A DNA stretch of 64,000 nt from Astrothelium macrocarpum (lineage: Eukaryota; Ascomycota; Dothideomycetes; Trypetheliales; Trypetheliaceae), in assembly GCA_021030915.1 (NCBI GenBank), contig JAGEMR010000001.1, forward strand, positions 1 through 64,000, in the 5' to 3' direction. The notes under the pieces are model-generated. The model ran no database searches. It was not told where the DNA came from and worked only from the letters and a program-made list of their open reading frames with translations. How positions within the stretch are numbered: the stretch's first letter is position 1; the number at the start of each line of letters is the position of its first letter. A program made the translations under genes and the position numbers. This document shows positions 32,736-44,260 of this stretch, piece by piece.

Positions 32736-34022
32736 ATGGCAAAAAATTATCTGACCCTCGCTCTGGGCGATTGGAAGCTTCAATCCGGCGCCATCATTCC
32801 AGATGCTTTCATCGCTTATCAGACATTTGGTGAGCCTAATTTGCCAGCAATCATCTACCCAAGCTGGTACTCTGGTTGTAAGTAGCACCAATTGCATAGC
32901 TCACCTATGACGGATTCGTCTTTTGGAATTTAACGAGGCTTAGCTCTTGCGGACAACTTTTGGTTAATAGGCGAAGATAAAACATTGAATCCAAAGGAAT
33001 ACTTTATCATTGTGACCGCGTTGTTCGGGAATGGCCAATCCTCGTCTCCGTCAAACACTCCTTCGCCACGCCCGTGGCCTGTAGTAACATTTTACGACAA
33101 TGTCCGTGCTCAACACGAATTGGTTACCAAACACCTAGGTATTGCTCATGCCCGAGCTGTCTTAGGATGGTCTATGGGAGCAGGTCAAACGTATCAGTGG
33201 GCAACTCAATTTCCTGACTTTATGGATCTGATCGTCCCATTTTGTGGCTCAGCCCGGACATCAGATCATAACATCGCGATGCTTGAAGGTGTCAAGAGTG
33301 CCGTTCTTGCCGCAAAGGGCGTAAACTCAGGCGGTGAGAGGCAAGGAGAAGCTTTGGCTTCTGATGCAGAATATCGCGGATGGACCAGCGAGCAGCGACT
33401 AATTGGATTGAAAGCCCTGGGCCGTGTTTACTCGGGCTGGGGGTTTAGCCAGGCTTTCTATCGGGAGAAGCTATACATTAGTCATCTTGGATTCAAGGAC
33501 CTAGAGGACTTTATGTTAAACTTTTGGGAGGCATGGGCATGCTCGAAAGGTAGGGACATGCCAGCAGGCAATTTCGAACGAGACTGATCACCCGGGATAC
33601 AGATCCTGAAAACATGGTCGCCATGTTAAATACCTGGCAAGCCGGGGACTGCTCCAAACAGGAACGATACAAAGGAGATTTCGAGGCGGCAATGCAGGCT
33701 ATCAAAGCAAAAGCATTGGTTCTCCCATCTCAAACAGATCTATATTTCCCGTAAGAGGAATTTTCACCAATAACAGGTTCAGTAATTGACGCATAACCTA
33801 GACCAGAAGATTCCGCATACGAAGTTCAGAATATGAAGCCTGGCATTGGTGAAATGATTGCTTTCCCAAGTATCTGGGGCCATTGGGCTGGAGGTAAGAG
33901 CGTCATGAATCCAGATATACGCGCTATCATTGACGATAGAGTAATTTGTAGGTCCCGGTGACAGCAAGGAGGACGTAAAGTGGCTAGACGACAAACTTAG
34001 AAACTTTTTCGGAAAGACCTGA
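32736..34022 (+). CDS. Homoserine acetyltransferase-like alpha/beta hydrolase
   Basis: Five exons (32736-32877, 32944-33549, 33603-33750, 33802-33893, 33952-34022; introns 66, 53, 51 and 58 nt), 352 residues. Landmarks are the N-terminal FIAYQTFGE, the rebuilt SLADNFWLIGE after intron 1, the nucleophile elbow LGWSMGAG (Ser near residue 124), an Asp in LPSQTDLYF and the His in IWGHWAGG, a complete triad. The family includes homoserine O-acetyltransferase (MetX/Met2) and many fungal relatives. The short length and missing long insertions suggest a paralog rather than the methionine-pathway enzyme, so the acyl acceptor is uncertain. No targeting signal is seen. Confidence 0.88.
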
Positions 34023-34425
34023 GGCGAGCTGTAGGCTATGATCAAGGGTGTAATTTGGTGGTAAGATAGTTGAGTTTTGTGTGAATGATACCTTAAGTGT
34101 CTGTTTAGCCATGTCACATGCACGTGCCACCTCCGACCTCCACCGACAAGTCTGTAACCTTTGCACACTTGAATGCTAATCTCCTCGCTGTTCCAAATCT
34201 CCGTCGCCACCGTGGACGGCTCTTTGCTGGAGGTGTCGCGAGATTCACGATAATGCGTTGCCTGCGTATTCCGTCTTCGATCTCGTTTGTCTACTACATT
34301 GTCCGTTGATCATCGACTAGCTGAGACAACGCAAGCGTCCTCCCCCGTGCCCATCTTCACCCTCCTCTGCTGGCCATCGTTTGCTCACTGTAGCATCATT
34401 AGTGACCCTGATCTAGACGCTCAAG
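34023..34425. other. Spacer of 403 bp
   Basis: Hydrolase 3' UTR and poly(A) polymerase promoter. Short frames only. Nothing specific seen. Confidence 0.45.
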
Positions 34426-36655
34426 ATGGCAGAGACGCAACCCAAATGGGGCACCACAAACCCTATATCGATTAATCCATCCTCACAAGCCGAACTCAAT
34501 CTGAATGAAAAACTCCTGGCTGAACTCAAGAGGCAGAACAACTTTGAAAGTCCAGAAGAGACCCAGAAGAGGTATGTGCTGGAGCAACTGCGCTTCCGAG
34601 TATTTCTGATTCACATATAGGGTGGATGTCATAAATCATCTCAAAGCTGTTACCAAAGCCTTTGTCCGACATGTGGGTCAGCACAAAGGCCTCCCAAGCA
34701 GCATCATCGATGCTGCCGGTGGAAATGTCTTTACGTTCGGAAGCTATCGACTTGGAGTGTATGGACCAGGCAAGAGAGATCCATTTCGTCTCTTCGCCTG
34801 AATCATTTGCTAACGATGCCGGGCCAATTCAGGATCTGACATTGATACACTTATTGTGGCACCTAAGCATGTTTCACGTGAAGACTTCTTCGACCATTTC
34901 CCTGGCATTCTTAAAAATATGTCGCCACCAGTAGCAATCGAGAAGATCACACCGGTACCGGATGCTCATGTACCCATCATGAAGCTTGAGTACAATGGAG
35001 TGGACATAGATCTCATTTTCTCTCGTCTCGCTATAGCCACAATTCCAGAAGATCTAAAGTTGACCGATAACAATTTGCTACGTGGTTTGACCGAGACGGA
35101 CATTATGAGCATCAATGGTACGCGCGTCACGGATGAAATCTTGCAGCTAATTCCTCAGACAAAGACTTTTCGTCATGCCCTTCGCGCCATCAAACTATGG
35201 GCACAACGTAGGTGGCGCCAATATCAAAGTTTCTTCAATGCTAACGTGACGTAGGCCGAGCCATCTATGCAAATGTTCTTGGCTTTCCTGGAGGCGTTGC
35301 CTGGGCTATGATGGTAGCCCGTATCTGCCAGCTTTTCCCCAAATTGTGTGGCGCGGCCATAGTTCTTCGCTTCTTCAATCTCATGTCTCAGTGGCCCTGG
35401 CCAAGGCCTGTGATGCTTAAAAATCCCGACGATTTGCCTCTGAATCATCGAGTGTGGAATCCAAAGGTAAGAATACTTTCGCCTGACCCATGTCCCATGT
35501 TCTGACTTGGAGTTTTCAGCTATACCCATCCGACGCACGTCACCTAATGCCCATTATTACCCCAGCATATCCCTCGATGTGCGCGACCCATAACATCTCG
35601 CACTCTACAATGAAAATCATCATGCGTGAGTTTAAACTTGCAAAGGACGTTGCCGCAAATATTTTCCAGGGCCAACTGGAATGGCAAGCCTTATTTGAGA
35701 AACACACATTCTTCACTCAGGGTTACAAATACTATCTCAGCATTGTTGCCGCAAGCAGAAAAAAAGATGCGCACCAAATCTGGTCAGGTCTTGTGCAGTC
35801 AAAGGTTCGAAAGCTGGTTCTTGCAATTGAGTCCTCTGACGCAGGGATTGAAGTTGCACATCCGTTTACAAAGGGGTTCGACCGTGTGCATCATTGCAAG
35901 ACTGATAACGACATTGAGATGGTCAAGCAGGGAAGCTTGAAGTTTCAGGCAAGTGATATCCAAACCGCAACGACAGATCAGACAAACGACATCAAGCAAA
36001 GTGTAGCTGCGCAGGACGAGGGCAACATCCACATGCCTACTGGCGAAAATGGGCTGGTCGCAAGCGAGAAAAATGAACAAGGAATGTCCATCATATACAC
36101 AACGACGTTTTACGTTGGTATTGAGCTGGAAAAGCGTGGGTTTCGCTGTAATGCGGGATGAAAAACGCTAATCGATTACAGAGCGCAAGACACTTGACAT
36201 TTCAATGCCTGTCAACGACTTCAAGTGGCAATGCACAGAATGGCCTCAGTATGACGAAAATCTGAATTCAATCAAGATCGTTCACACCAGAAAGTGAGAC
36301 TGTCTATGTATTACACAACTGGATGGATTTCTAAAGGGACATTTTAGTTACGATTTGCCCGATGACGTTTTCGAAGCGGGCGAGACGAAGCCGGTGCACT
36401 CAAAGAAAGCGAAGCCGGGCAAAGCGGCAGATAATTCCTCAGGAACATCCGCGGTCAAGAAGCGAACGCAAGAAGAGGCCGGCATCGAGGTGCGTATACT
36501 TAAACCAATGAATTCATCTGTTTGCTAGTACTAATATTAAGCAATCGCCATGATTTTCTACTGACTTCCGGTCTTCCCTACAGAATAATGATCTCAACGG
36601 AGTCAAACGTCGCCAATCCGCAAACGGACCCAGCATGATGACGAATGGGAAATGA
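34426..36655 (+). CDS. PAP1: Poly(A) polymerase
   Basis: Eight exons (34426-34571, 34621-34769, 34833-35207, 35255-35466, 35520-36135, 36182-36293, 36348-36489, 36584-36655), 607 residues. The nucleotidyltransferase signature FGSYRLGVYGPGSDIDTL carries the catalytic Asp pair and is completed by splicing. The central domain contains ALRAIKLWAQRRAIYANVLG and FPGGVAWAMMVARICQLFP, and the RNA-binding C-terminal domain includes PIITPAYPSMCATHNIS. The enzyme adds poly(A) tails to cleaved pre-mRNA in the nucleus as part of the cleavage and polyadenylation machinery. The Lys/Arg-rich C-terminus (KKAKPGKAAD, VKKRTQEE, GVKRRQS) looks like a nuclear-localisation tail. Intron 2 starts with GC rather than GT. 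Start ATG is the first in frame (MAETQPKWGTTNPIS). Confidence 0.94.
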
Positions 36656-37886
36656 GTTAGCAAACACCTCTCCCCTCTCCAGCCACATCCAGATCACGGT
36701 ATCCACGGCGTGCCAATATCCCGTGCGTTGACCTGAACATTCTAATCAGTAGATTTGCTAGACCTTGGCACCGCGATTGCTTCTCCCGGAAAGCCCAGTG
36801 AATGCTCTGTCATTGCCCATGGTGCTGCGCCGAGACGAGAAGAGCTAACGTTTTGTAGTTTGAACAGTGTGATTCGAGACACATGAACAAAGAGTTGGAA
36901 TTCTCTTGCATGTGATGGCCTTTTCACGACTGAGATCCCGGACAGGCAGAAAAGGAAAATGTAAACGCAAAGGATGATGCAATCTGCTGCCCAGCAGGCA
37001 GACGGTAACAGTGAAGCGAAGAACGATCAACAAGTTTCCAAATTTGAGATGGTCAACAGTGATGAAGAGCTTGAGGGCCTTGACTGAGGTAGCGCCTCTG
37101 TAGTTAGGTAGATTGCAATAAAATTCTTTAGAACCCTCAGGGGTCGAAAATAAGTTGCGGCTCGACGAATTCCCTTAATTTCATGGTGATGGTAGTACTG
37201 GTGTTACGTGCATTACATTCCACGTTTCGGTCTTTTGCCTGCTCATCTAAATTTGTCGACTACGATTTATGCAATTGTGATAGAGTTGCCATCCAAACCC
37301 AGATAATCGGTGTTAATGAATGGGAACATGACAAATGCATAGTTCTCCACTATTAGCCGTCTCATCAGAGGCACGACCGAAGGATCGTCTCCACGCCTCC
37401 CAAGCTTCGACCCGCGCCGCTTACGGTTGGGAGGAATACAAACCAACACGCCCAATTGAAGAGCGGGTTTCTATTAGCTCGGACCGGGCGTTCTGGCCCA
37501 CGGGGTGAAGTGGCCTTGGCTTTTCTGGCGGCACAGAATCCTTCCAACGGGCAGGGTAAATGAGAGAGGTAGCTTGCTTTTGGGGGGGGGGGTTCAGGAC
37601 AGCTTCGCCCACGCATCATTTTCGCACGACAGCTCGTACGACGGTTTGATGAAACTCTTCGGCCGCGGCCAACGCGTTAAAGCAGGTCCAGGGGAAGCAG
37701 ATCCTGGGGCGAGGTCAGCAGCGCAAGGCTGAACCGCTGAAGAGAGTTCTGCGCTGCTCGCTCAGCCGCACTCCACTGCAGAACGACCGAGCCATCGACC
37801 GCTGCAGCAGCCGCCCACCCCCGTTCCACCAGCTCACCACCCTTTGGCCTTCGCTGCCAGCACTCATCTCCGCTCGCTCAAATCTC
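36656..37886. other. Intergenic 1.23 kb with an 11-G run
   Basis: Promoter region of the HSP70-like gene and 3' region of PAP1. It contains an uninterrupted run of eleven G residues at 37582-37592. The last 300 bp before the ATG are GC-rich. No coding sequence seen. Confidence 0.5.
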
Positions 37887-40359
37887 ATGTCTTCGATGCG
37901 AACTCGCTTTGGACACTTGGTAGGCTCGAAGCGCAGATCCTCGAACCAAGTTCCCACACACTCCTCCGCCCACCAGGATTCTCTGACCCCACCCGCCCCC
38001 AGCTCCGCCAGCCCACTCTCGCAGTCGCAGTCGCAGTCGCAGTCGCACTCCCCGCCGACCAACGGAGCCAACTCGTCGTCGACCTCGCTGCCTATGAACC
38101 AGCAGAACAACCAGGTGCTCGGCCGGCCTCCATCCTACACGAACACAAACGCCAGCACCGGCAACGTCGGCGCTCCCCCACAGCATGTTAGACCTCACAG
38201 CCCCTTGCCTCCTCCCATAAACACGTCCATTCCTAACAACGGATATCCCCAACAGCAACAGCAGGGCCCGCCAATGTACGCCCATCCGCAAGCGCCCCCA
38301 GGTCCGCCTGGCTACCAGATGCAGCAGCAGCAGCAAGGCTATCAGTACAATGCGCCGCCACCAAACGGCCCGAATGCCTACTACAACAGAAGCAATGTTG
38401 CAGAAGTCGAGGGTTCAGCACGTAGCAAAGCACAATTAATTGTGGGCATTGATTTTGTACGTTTCCCACAAGGACCCACTTGCGTGAATCGGCGCCAAGG
38501 CTGACTTGCCATCGGGCAAAAGGGAACAACATTTTCAGGGGTTGCATTTGCATTTGCTACTAACACAGAAGCCAAAGAAGACATCATCACTGAATGGCCT
38601 GGAGCTGGCAATCAAACCAAACAAAAAGTAGGAAATTTTGCAGGTTTTTGTAAGTGTGCGGGGCTGACAAAAACACCCCATTAGATTCCTACAGTCCTCT
38701 ACTATGACCAACACCAGCAGGTTGTGGGATGGGGTCCGGACATTGCCGAAGCCCTCGCTCCCACTGGATATCCCAAAACTGGTGTGCAAAAAGTTGAATG
38801 GTTCAAGCTTCAGCTAATGTTGTCTGGAAATACCTACATTGATCCGATTAACCTACCACCTCTCCCACCTGGAAAGTCCGAAATCGATGTTGCGGCTGAC
38901 TACCTTTTCAAGCTTCGACAAGCAATACGAAACCAACTGAGAAAGACGTTGGGAGAAGTGTTTGATCGAGAAGAGCGAAACATTAAATATTTCCTTACCG
39001 TACCTGCCATTTGGAATGATGCTGGCAAAGCAGCAACAAGGGCAGCCGCCATTCAAGCCGGCTTTCTTCGAGATGATAATGATAACCGACTTACTTTGAT
39101 TACGGAGCCCGAAGCAGCTGCCATGTTTTGTGCAAAGGCTGGAATTTTGAATCTCAAAATTAATGATGCGGTGCTCATTGTTGACTGTGGTGGTGGTACA
39201 GTCGATTTGATCGCGTATGAAGTCGAAGAAGAACAACCGTTTAGCGTCCGAGAGTGCACAGCAGGATCTGGAGATTCTTGCGGCTCAACCGCTCTGAACC
39301 GAAATTTTAGCAACATTTTGAGGGCCAAGATTCGCAAGATGAAGTTACCGGATGGATCAAGAACAGCTGGCAAGGTCTACGCCAAATGTATCATGGATTT
39401 CGAAAACAGAATAAAGGCAGACTTTCGAAACAATGGACAAAAGTGGGCCGTTGATGTTGGCATTGAGGCCGAGTTCCCAGAGGCAGGTATTGAAGAAGGG
39501 TACATGACTTTTACAAACGAAGAGATTCTACAGTGCTTCGAACCAGTTGTGAATCGGATATTGGAGCTCGTGCGGAATCAAATCATTGCCATTCAAGCCC
39601 AAAACCGAGCACTTCAGGTATGCATGGAACTTTTCTATGAATTAACAGACAGCTAACGAAAACAGAACGTTCTTGTTGTTGGTGGGTTTGGTGCATCAGA
39701 ATATCTGTTCCAGCAAATCAAACTTCACGTACCTCCGCAGTACCAAAACAAGGTCGTCCGACCAATGGACTCTGTAGCAGCCATTGTCAAAGGCGCTGTT
39801 ACTGCGGGCATCACGGAACGTGTCATTACTTCCCGAGTTGCTCGTCGTCACTACCTCATGGCTACACTCCAACCATTCAAAGAAGGACATCACCCTGAAC
39901 AATACAGAGTGCCCAGCTTGGACGGCAAAGATCGATGCAAGTTTACCCGGCAGATCTTCGTGCAAAAGGGTCAGCGAATCAAGATTGGCGAGCCTGTCAA
40001 GGTTAGCTTCTTCCGGCAGGTGGCGCCTGGAGCAACTTTGATGTATGAAGACATTTTGTATGCGTGCGATGATGACGTCTGTCCCGAATATACCAAAGAT
40101 CCAAGTAAGTCAGCCATTGGGTAGCAGACTCAACAACCAGCTTACCCAAATTTGCACAGGAATCAAGGAAATTGTCACATTGACTTCGGACTTGTCGCGG
40201 AAGAATCTTGAAAAGGATTTTGAGCGCATGGACACACCACAAGGCACCTTCTACCGTGTTTACTTTGACATTTACTTGACGCTTGACGGCAGCGAGTTCA
40301 ATGCAGAACTGGTGTGCCAGGGTGAAGTGATGGGAAGGTGCTCGGCGAGGTTCCGATAG
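37887..40359 (+). CDS. HSP70-like (HSPA12-type) actin-fold ATPase
   Basis: Five exons (37887-38456, 38523-38627, 38685-39617, 39666-40104, 40160-40359; introns 66, 57, 48 and 55 nt), 748 residues. A disordered N-terminus of about 180 residues is rich in Pro, Gln, Ser and Asn. The ATPase begins with IVGIDFGTTFSGVAFAF, its phosphate-1 loop, rebuilt across intron 1. Later motifs are LITEPEAAAMFC, VLIVDCGGGTVDLIAYEV (phosphate 2) and NVLVVGGFGASEYL (adenosine loop). This is the divergent HSP70 family common in fungi and related to animal HSPA12, lacking the usual substrate-binding domain and EEVD end. A chaperone or signalling role is unproven. Acceptor AAAAG of intron 1 was chosen because it restores the GTTFSG loop. 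Confidence 0.88.
38019..38050 (+). repeat. TCGCAG hexamer microsatellite in coding sequence
   Basis: About five tandem tcgcag units encode alternating Ser-Gln (SQSQSQSQS) in the disordered N-terminus of the HSP70-like protein. Hexamer steps keep the frame, so copy number can vary without destroying the protein. Poly-Gln runs follow near 38,250 and 38,325. Confidence 0.8.
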
Positions 40360-40979
40360 AGAGATGAAATTTAAGCCTGGCGTCGGGACTGGAGGAAATG
40401 TTTCTTGGATACTTGAAAGAGAGAGGAAGAGAAGATTCTTTGTTTCCTCTATTTATTGGTTGACCATCTACTGATGAGCTAGCTGATGCCATGTAGGCGT
40501 CAATCTATACACTCGATACAGTGAAGAAAATGTCTTACATACCCGGGTCTATAATGTTTCTATCTCTAGTTAGCAATCAGACTATTTATACCATTCAACC
40601 ACGCATGATCTTTTACGTAACTGAACGCATCTCATATCCAAGGCTCGGCCCGAGGGAGAGTTCTGACAGTAAGACGTATCTGCGTGACGAGCATTTACTA
40701 GCAGGGATTTCTCATCTTATACGCGCTTCCATGACGTGCACACTTTGCATCCCTACTCCGATATTTTTTTTGCTCTCGACCTGATTACTATCACACCACC
40801 CTAACCTTGCTTTCTCGCCCATCATGCCCATTTACCTGTACACCCCAGAGGTGCGCGTGGCGCTGCTCTTGTGCCGCAAGAAAGGAGTGTGAAACTTGTT
40901 ATCGCGAACGTCATCCGACCAGCTATCAAATAAATAATATATACACATCTCGCCCATATCAGCTTTCTTCAGCCTGACC
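40360..40979. promoter_or_regulatory. ALO1 upstream region with TATA-like stretch
   Basis: 620 bp between the HSP70-like stop and the ALO1 start. An A/T stretch aataatatatacac near 40,932-40,945 lies about 40 bp before the ATG and could act as a TATA element or mark the transcription start; this is inference. No other feature seen. Confidence 0.4.
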
Positions 40980-42737
40980 ATGATGCATCCCAAGATTGCT
41001 GCCGAGCTGGCCAAGCTCGACGATGGCATCCCCTTTCGCGCTTCCACTGGCCATGTCCATCATACCTGGGCCAAAACCTTTCATTCTCGACCCGAACTTT
41101 TCATCCAACCCGAATCTCTCGAAGAAATCCAAAAAGCCGTCACCCTCGCGCGACGCTGTCGCCGCCGAATCGTCGTCGTCGGATGTGGCCATTCCCCCAA
41201 CGACATCACCTGCACATCATCATGGAAGCTCAGTCTCGACCACTACTCCCGCATCCTCTCCGTCGACCCCGACGCCCAAATCATCACCGTGCAAGCGGGC
41301 ATCCGCCTCCAAGACCTCAACCGCCAGGCGCACGCCTACAACCTCACCATGCCCAACCTCGGCAGCATCGACAACCAATCCCTCGCGGGCGCCATCTCCA
41401 CCGCCACCCACGGCTCCTCGCTCGCCCACGGCCTCCTCGCCGAATCCGTGCTGAGCCTGCGCCTGCTCCTCGCCAACAGCCACACGGTCCTGTGCTCTTC
41501 CACACAAAATCCGGACCTCTTCCGCGCCGCGCTCGTCTCGCTCGGCGCCCTCGGCATCATCACCGAAGTCACCTTCCAAATGACGCCCCACACCCACATT
41601 GCCTGGACGCAGACGCTCGCGCCCTTGGACCACGTGCTCGCCACCTGGCACCACGCCCTCTGGACCGCCGACGAGTTCACGCGCGTCTGGTGGCTGCCGT
41701 ACATGGCGCGCGCCATCGTGTGGCGCGCGCACAAGGTCCCCGCCGACACGCCGCTGCGCTCCCCGCCCGCCTCCTGGTACGGCGGCGCGCTCGGCTTCCA
41801 CACCTACCATACGCTGCTGTACCTTGCGCGCTGGGTCCCCGCGCTGCTGCCCGCTATCGAGTGGTTCGTCTTTGGCATGCAGTACGGCTTTGCGCTGGGC
41901 AGCACCACGTCGGGCGTCGCGGAGCAGCGCCAGGGGCTGTTGATGGATTGTCTGTACAGCCAGTTTGTGAATGAGTGGGCGATTCCGCTGGCGCGTGGGC
42001 CCGAGGCGATTACGCGATTGTCGGCGTGGCTGCATGGCGAGCCGTTTGCGGCACATCGTATCCCGTTTGATGCGCGCGGGTGCTATGTCCATGCGCCGGT
42101 CGAGGTGCGTGTTGCGGGGGGTGGTGGGGAGAGGGGTTGGTTGGATCCGAGGGCGAGGGAGGGCGCGACGCTGTATTTGAATGCCACGCTGTATCGTGCG
42201 CATGCGACGGATCCGCCGTGCAGGGTGAGGTATTATCGTGCGTTTGAGTACTTGATGAAGGAGTTGGGGGGGAGGCCGCATTGGGCGAAGAACTTCTTGA
42301 GTGTGAGCAGAGAGGAGTTTGAGGGGATGTATGGGGAGAGATTGGGGAAATGGAGGGAGGTGAGGAGGGAGGTGGATCCGGATGGGATGTTTTTGGGGGA
42401 TTATGTGAGAAGGAATTTGTTGGGGGAGAAGGAGGAGAGGATGGTCATGGAGGAGAGGGAGGTGGGAAGAAGGGAGTTGAAGGAGGGTGGGGAACTGTGG
42501 GTTGGCGAGGTGAGTGATGGGAAAGAGATGAATGGATTGGTAGGAGAGAAGACTAGGGATGTGGGTATTGAAGACGATGGCGCGTTGAAACTGAATGGTG
42601 ATGTCGATATCAAAGGGGTGCCTTTTCTGAGTAAAAGGAGTAGCGATGAGAGCTTCGATCGGGTGCACAGCGAAGAGACACAGAGCATGTTTCTTTCACA
42701 GGAGACGAGAGAGGTCAATGGGTGGGAACGAACATAG
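40980..42737 (+). CDS. ALO1: D-arabinono-1,4-lactone oxidase
   Basis: Single exon, 585 residues. The FAD-binding (VAO-type) domain shows RRIVVVGCGHSPNDITCTSSW, the covalent-flavin region of this family, followed by SLDHYSRILSVD, GIRLQDLN, and LGSIDNQSLAGAISTATHGSS. The C-terminal catalytic domain has RVWWLPYMARAIVWRA, YYRAFEYLMKELGGRPHWAKNF and ends its conserved part at DPDGMFLGDYVRRNLL. The enzyme makes D-erythroascorbate, the fungal vitamin C analogue, on mitochondrial membranes. About 104 residues follow the conserved end, Glu/Lys/Arg-rich at first and Ser-rich later, which is longer than the yeast enzyme. Very GC-rich with a skew switch near 41,940. Confidence 0.93.
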   Translation: MMHPKIAAELAKLDDGIPFRASTGHVHHTWAKTFHSRPELFIQPESLEEIQKAVTLARRCRRRIVVVGCGHSPNDITCTSSWKLSLDHYSRILSVDPDAQIITVQAGIRLQDLNRQAHAYNLTMPNLGSIDNQSLAGAISTATHGSSLAHGLLAESVLSLRLLLANSHTVLCSSTQNPDLFRAALVSLGALGIITEVTFQMTPHTHIAWTQTLAPLDHVLATWHHALWTADEFTRVWWLPYMARAIVWRAHKVPADTPLRSPPASWYGGALGFHTYHTLLYLARWVPALLPAIEWFVFGMQYGFALGSTTSGVAEQRQGLLMDCLYSQFVNEWAIPLARGPEAITRLSAWLHGEPFAAHRIPFDARGCYVHAPVEVRVAGGGGERGWLDPRAREGATLYLNATLYRAHATDPPCRVRYYRAFEYLMKELGGRPHWAKNFLSVSREEFEGMYGERLGKWREVRREVDPDGMFLGDYVRRNLLGEKEERMVMEEREVGRRELKEGGELWVGEVSDGKEMNGLVGEKTRDVGIEDDGALKLNGDVDIKGVPFLSKRSSDESFDRVHSEETQSMFLSQETREVNGWERT

Positions 42738-43024
42738 GTTCGCACCGAGGTGATGGAGGTGTTCATTGGGGAGGCAACCTCATTAAGACGACTTGAATTA
42801 GAAGGGTGGATGCTATGAATTGGTCTTGGTGGATATTTGGCGGGTGGTTTCTTGAGACAGCAACACTCAAGTTTGTCGTCCATCGTCCAGTTTTAATAGC
42901 AAAATCCCCATGGGTCGCTCATGGAAGTTTTCCGGAAATATTAGTATCATCGTCTGCTGCTTCTATAGGCAAGCAATCAGCAAATAGCAACTTTGTCATG
43001 GCAAGAAGTCTACTGTCCCTTCTC
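42738..43024. other. Convergent 3' spacer, 287 bp
   Basis: Lies between the 3' ends of ALO1 (+) and the kinase-like gene (-), holding both 3' UTRs. Composition returns to ordinary here, between two strongly skewed genes. Confidence 0.5.
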
Positions 43025-44260
43025 TCACAGCTTCACCTCCCTAGCTCTGTCCTCCGCCACCCCCAAAAACGCCTCCAAACACACACACTCCACCTCATCC
43101 CTCTCCCACTCCACCACACGATCAATCTTCCCCTCATCCCACGCAAACCCAAACCACAACAACACCCCGACATCCCTCGCCATCCTCACCGCCTCCCTCA
43201 TCTCCTCCCCTCGTTCCCCCTCCTCCCCCAACACCGAAATCTCCTCCACCAACACATCCCAATACGCCCGCCTTAGCGCCTCCGCACACCCATAATACAC
43301 CCACTCCCTCCTCTTCCCGGCCCCCTCCCCATCCACATACCCCAACAGCCCCTCAACCCCATACCCGCCAACCCCCCACGGCAACACCTCCGCCTCCGCC
43401 CAATCCACCACGCCACGCAGCGCCCCCGTCCGGGGATCCACCAGCACGTTCCCCGCGGCAGCGAGGTCGCCATGCGTCAGCACGCGCGGCAGCCGCCGCT
43501 GCACCGCGTCCCACCTCCGCAACACCGCGGCGGCGCGCCCTCGCAGCGGCGCGCTCGGGAGGGATGCTGCGAGTCGCGCGAGGCGGAATGTCAGCTGCGG
43601 ACCGACTTTCGGGGGCGGGCTGGCGAGCGAGACCGGGGCGGGCGACGGGTGGTGCCAGGCGCGCGCGAGGAAGCGCGCGAAGTCCCGCACGAGGAGGTGC
43701 TGGCGCTGGTGGGTTGTTGGGGAGAGGTGTGGGGTGTGTGGTTGCAGCGCGGCGTAGGGGGTGCCGGGGAGGAGGTCCATTTCGTAGAGGATGAGGGAGG
43801 GAGGGGTGTGCTGTTGTGGTGGATTAGGAGTGGGAGGTGCAGAGGAGGACTGCTGTCCGGGTTTGGTGTTGTTGCTTGGTTGGGTTGATTTGTTGGATGG
43901 ACGGCGAAGTTGCAATGGCCCATGCGACCATGTTCGCGGCACGTAGTCACCGTAGATTTGGCGCGCGCGCGTTATGGTGTCGATGTCAATGGCGTATTGG
44001 GGCGGGCGGAATTGGAGAAGGCTGGTGTGTGTGGCGGACCAGGAGAAGAAGGAGACGTAGAGGGTGTAGCTACAGTATCCTTGGTGCTCAAACTCTCGAA
44101 TGACCGCATCCGGGTGGAGGCTGGCAGCTGTATTGTTGCAGGTGTCGCGGTCAGCATGTGTGAGTCCATTGCGTTCGAAGAATGAGATGGGAGAGTGAGA
44201 GGTGGAAGTAGTTGGAGTTGGAGCTATGGCTGCAGTGATGGGAGCTTTGGTGAGAGACAT
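43025..44260 (-). CDS. APH-family (aminoglycoside phosphotransferase-like) kinase
   Basis: Single exon, 411 residues. The Brenner motif LTHGDLAAAGNVLVD supplies the catalytic Asp and the Asn ligand, and GVVDWAEAEVLPWG supplies the metal-binding Asp. Upstream, SLILYEMDLLPGTPY is the hinge-like segment of the family. Fungi carry many such proteins; some phosphorylate small molecules such as choline or fructosamine, most are uncharacterised. The N-lobe is poorly conserved, and a Pro/Ser/Gln-rich loop is inserted before the hinge segment. No targeting signal. The gene is the most skewed in the window (line 43081-43140 has 33 C and 1 G on the plus strand) with a switch near 43,550. Confidence 0.82.
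   Translation of the reverse strand: MSLTKAPITAAIAPTPTTSTSHSPISFFERNGLTHADRDTCNNTAASLHPDAVIREFEHQGYCSYTLYVSFFSWSATHTSLLQFRPPQYAIDIDTITRARQIYGDYVPRTWSHGPLQLRRPSNKSTQPSNNTKPGQQSSSAPPTPNPPQQHTPPSLILYEMDLLPGTPYAALQPHTPHLSPTTHQRQHLLVRDFARFLARAWHHPSPAPVSLASPPPKVGPQLTFRLARLAASLPSAPLRGRAAAVLRRWDAVQRRLPRVLTHGDLAAAGNVLVDPRTGALRGVVDWAEAEVLPWGVGGYGVEGLLGYVDGEGAGKRREWVYYGCAEALRRAYWDVLVEEISVLGEEGERGEEMREAVRMARDVGVLLWFGFAWDEGKIDRVVEWERDEVECVCLEAFLGVAEDRAREVKL

Noticed and set aside
41220..42668. 482-codon open frame antisense to ALO1
   Set aside because: It lies exactly opposite a well-supported enzyme gene in a GC-rich, skewed region where stop codons are rare. Its composition is Arg/His/Pro-rich with no motif, and it starts without a clear context.
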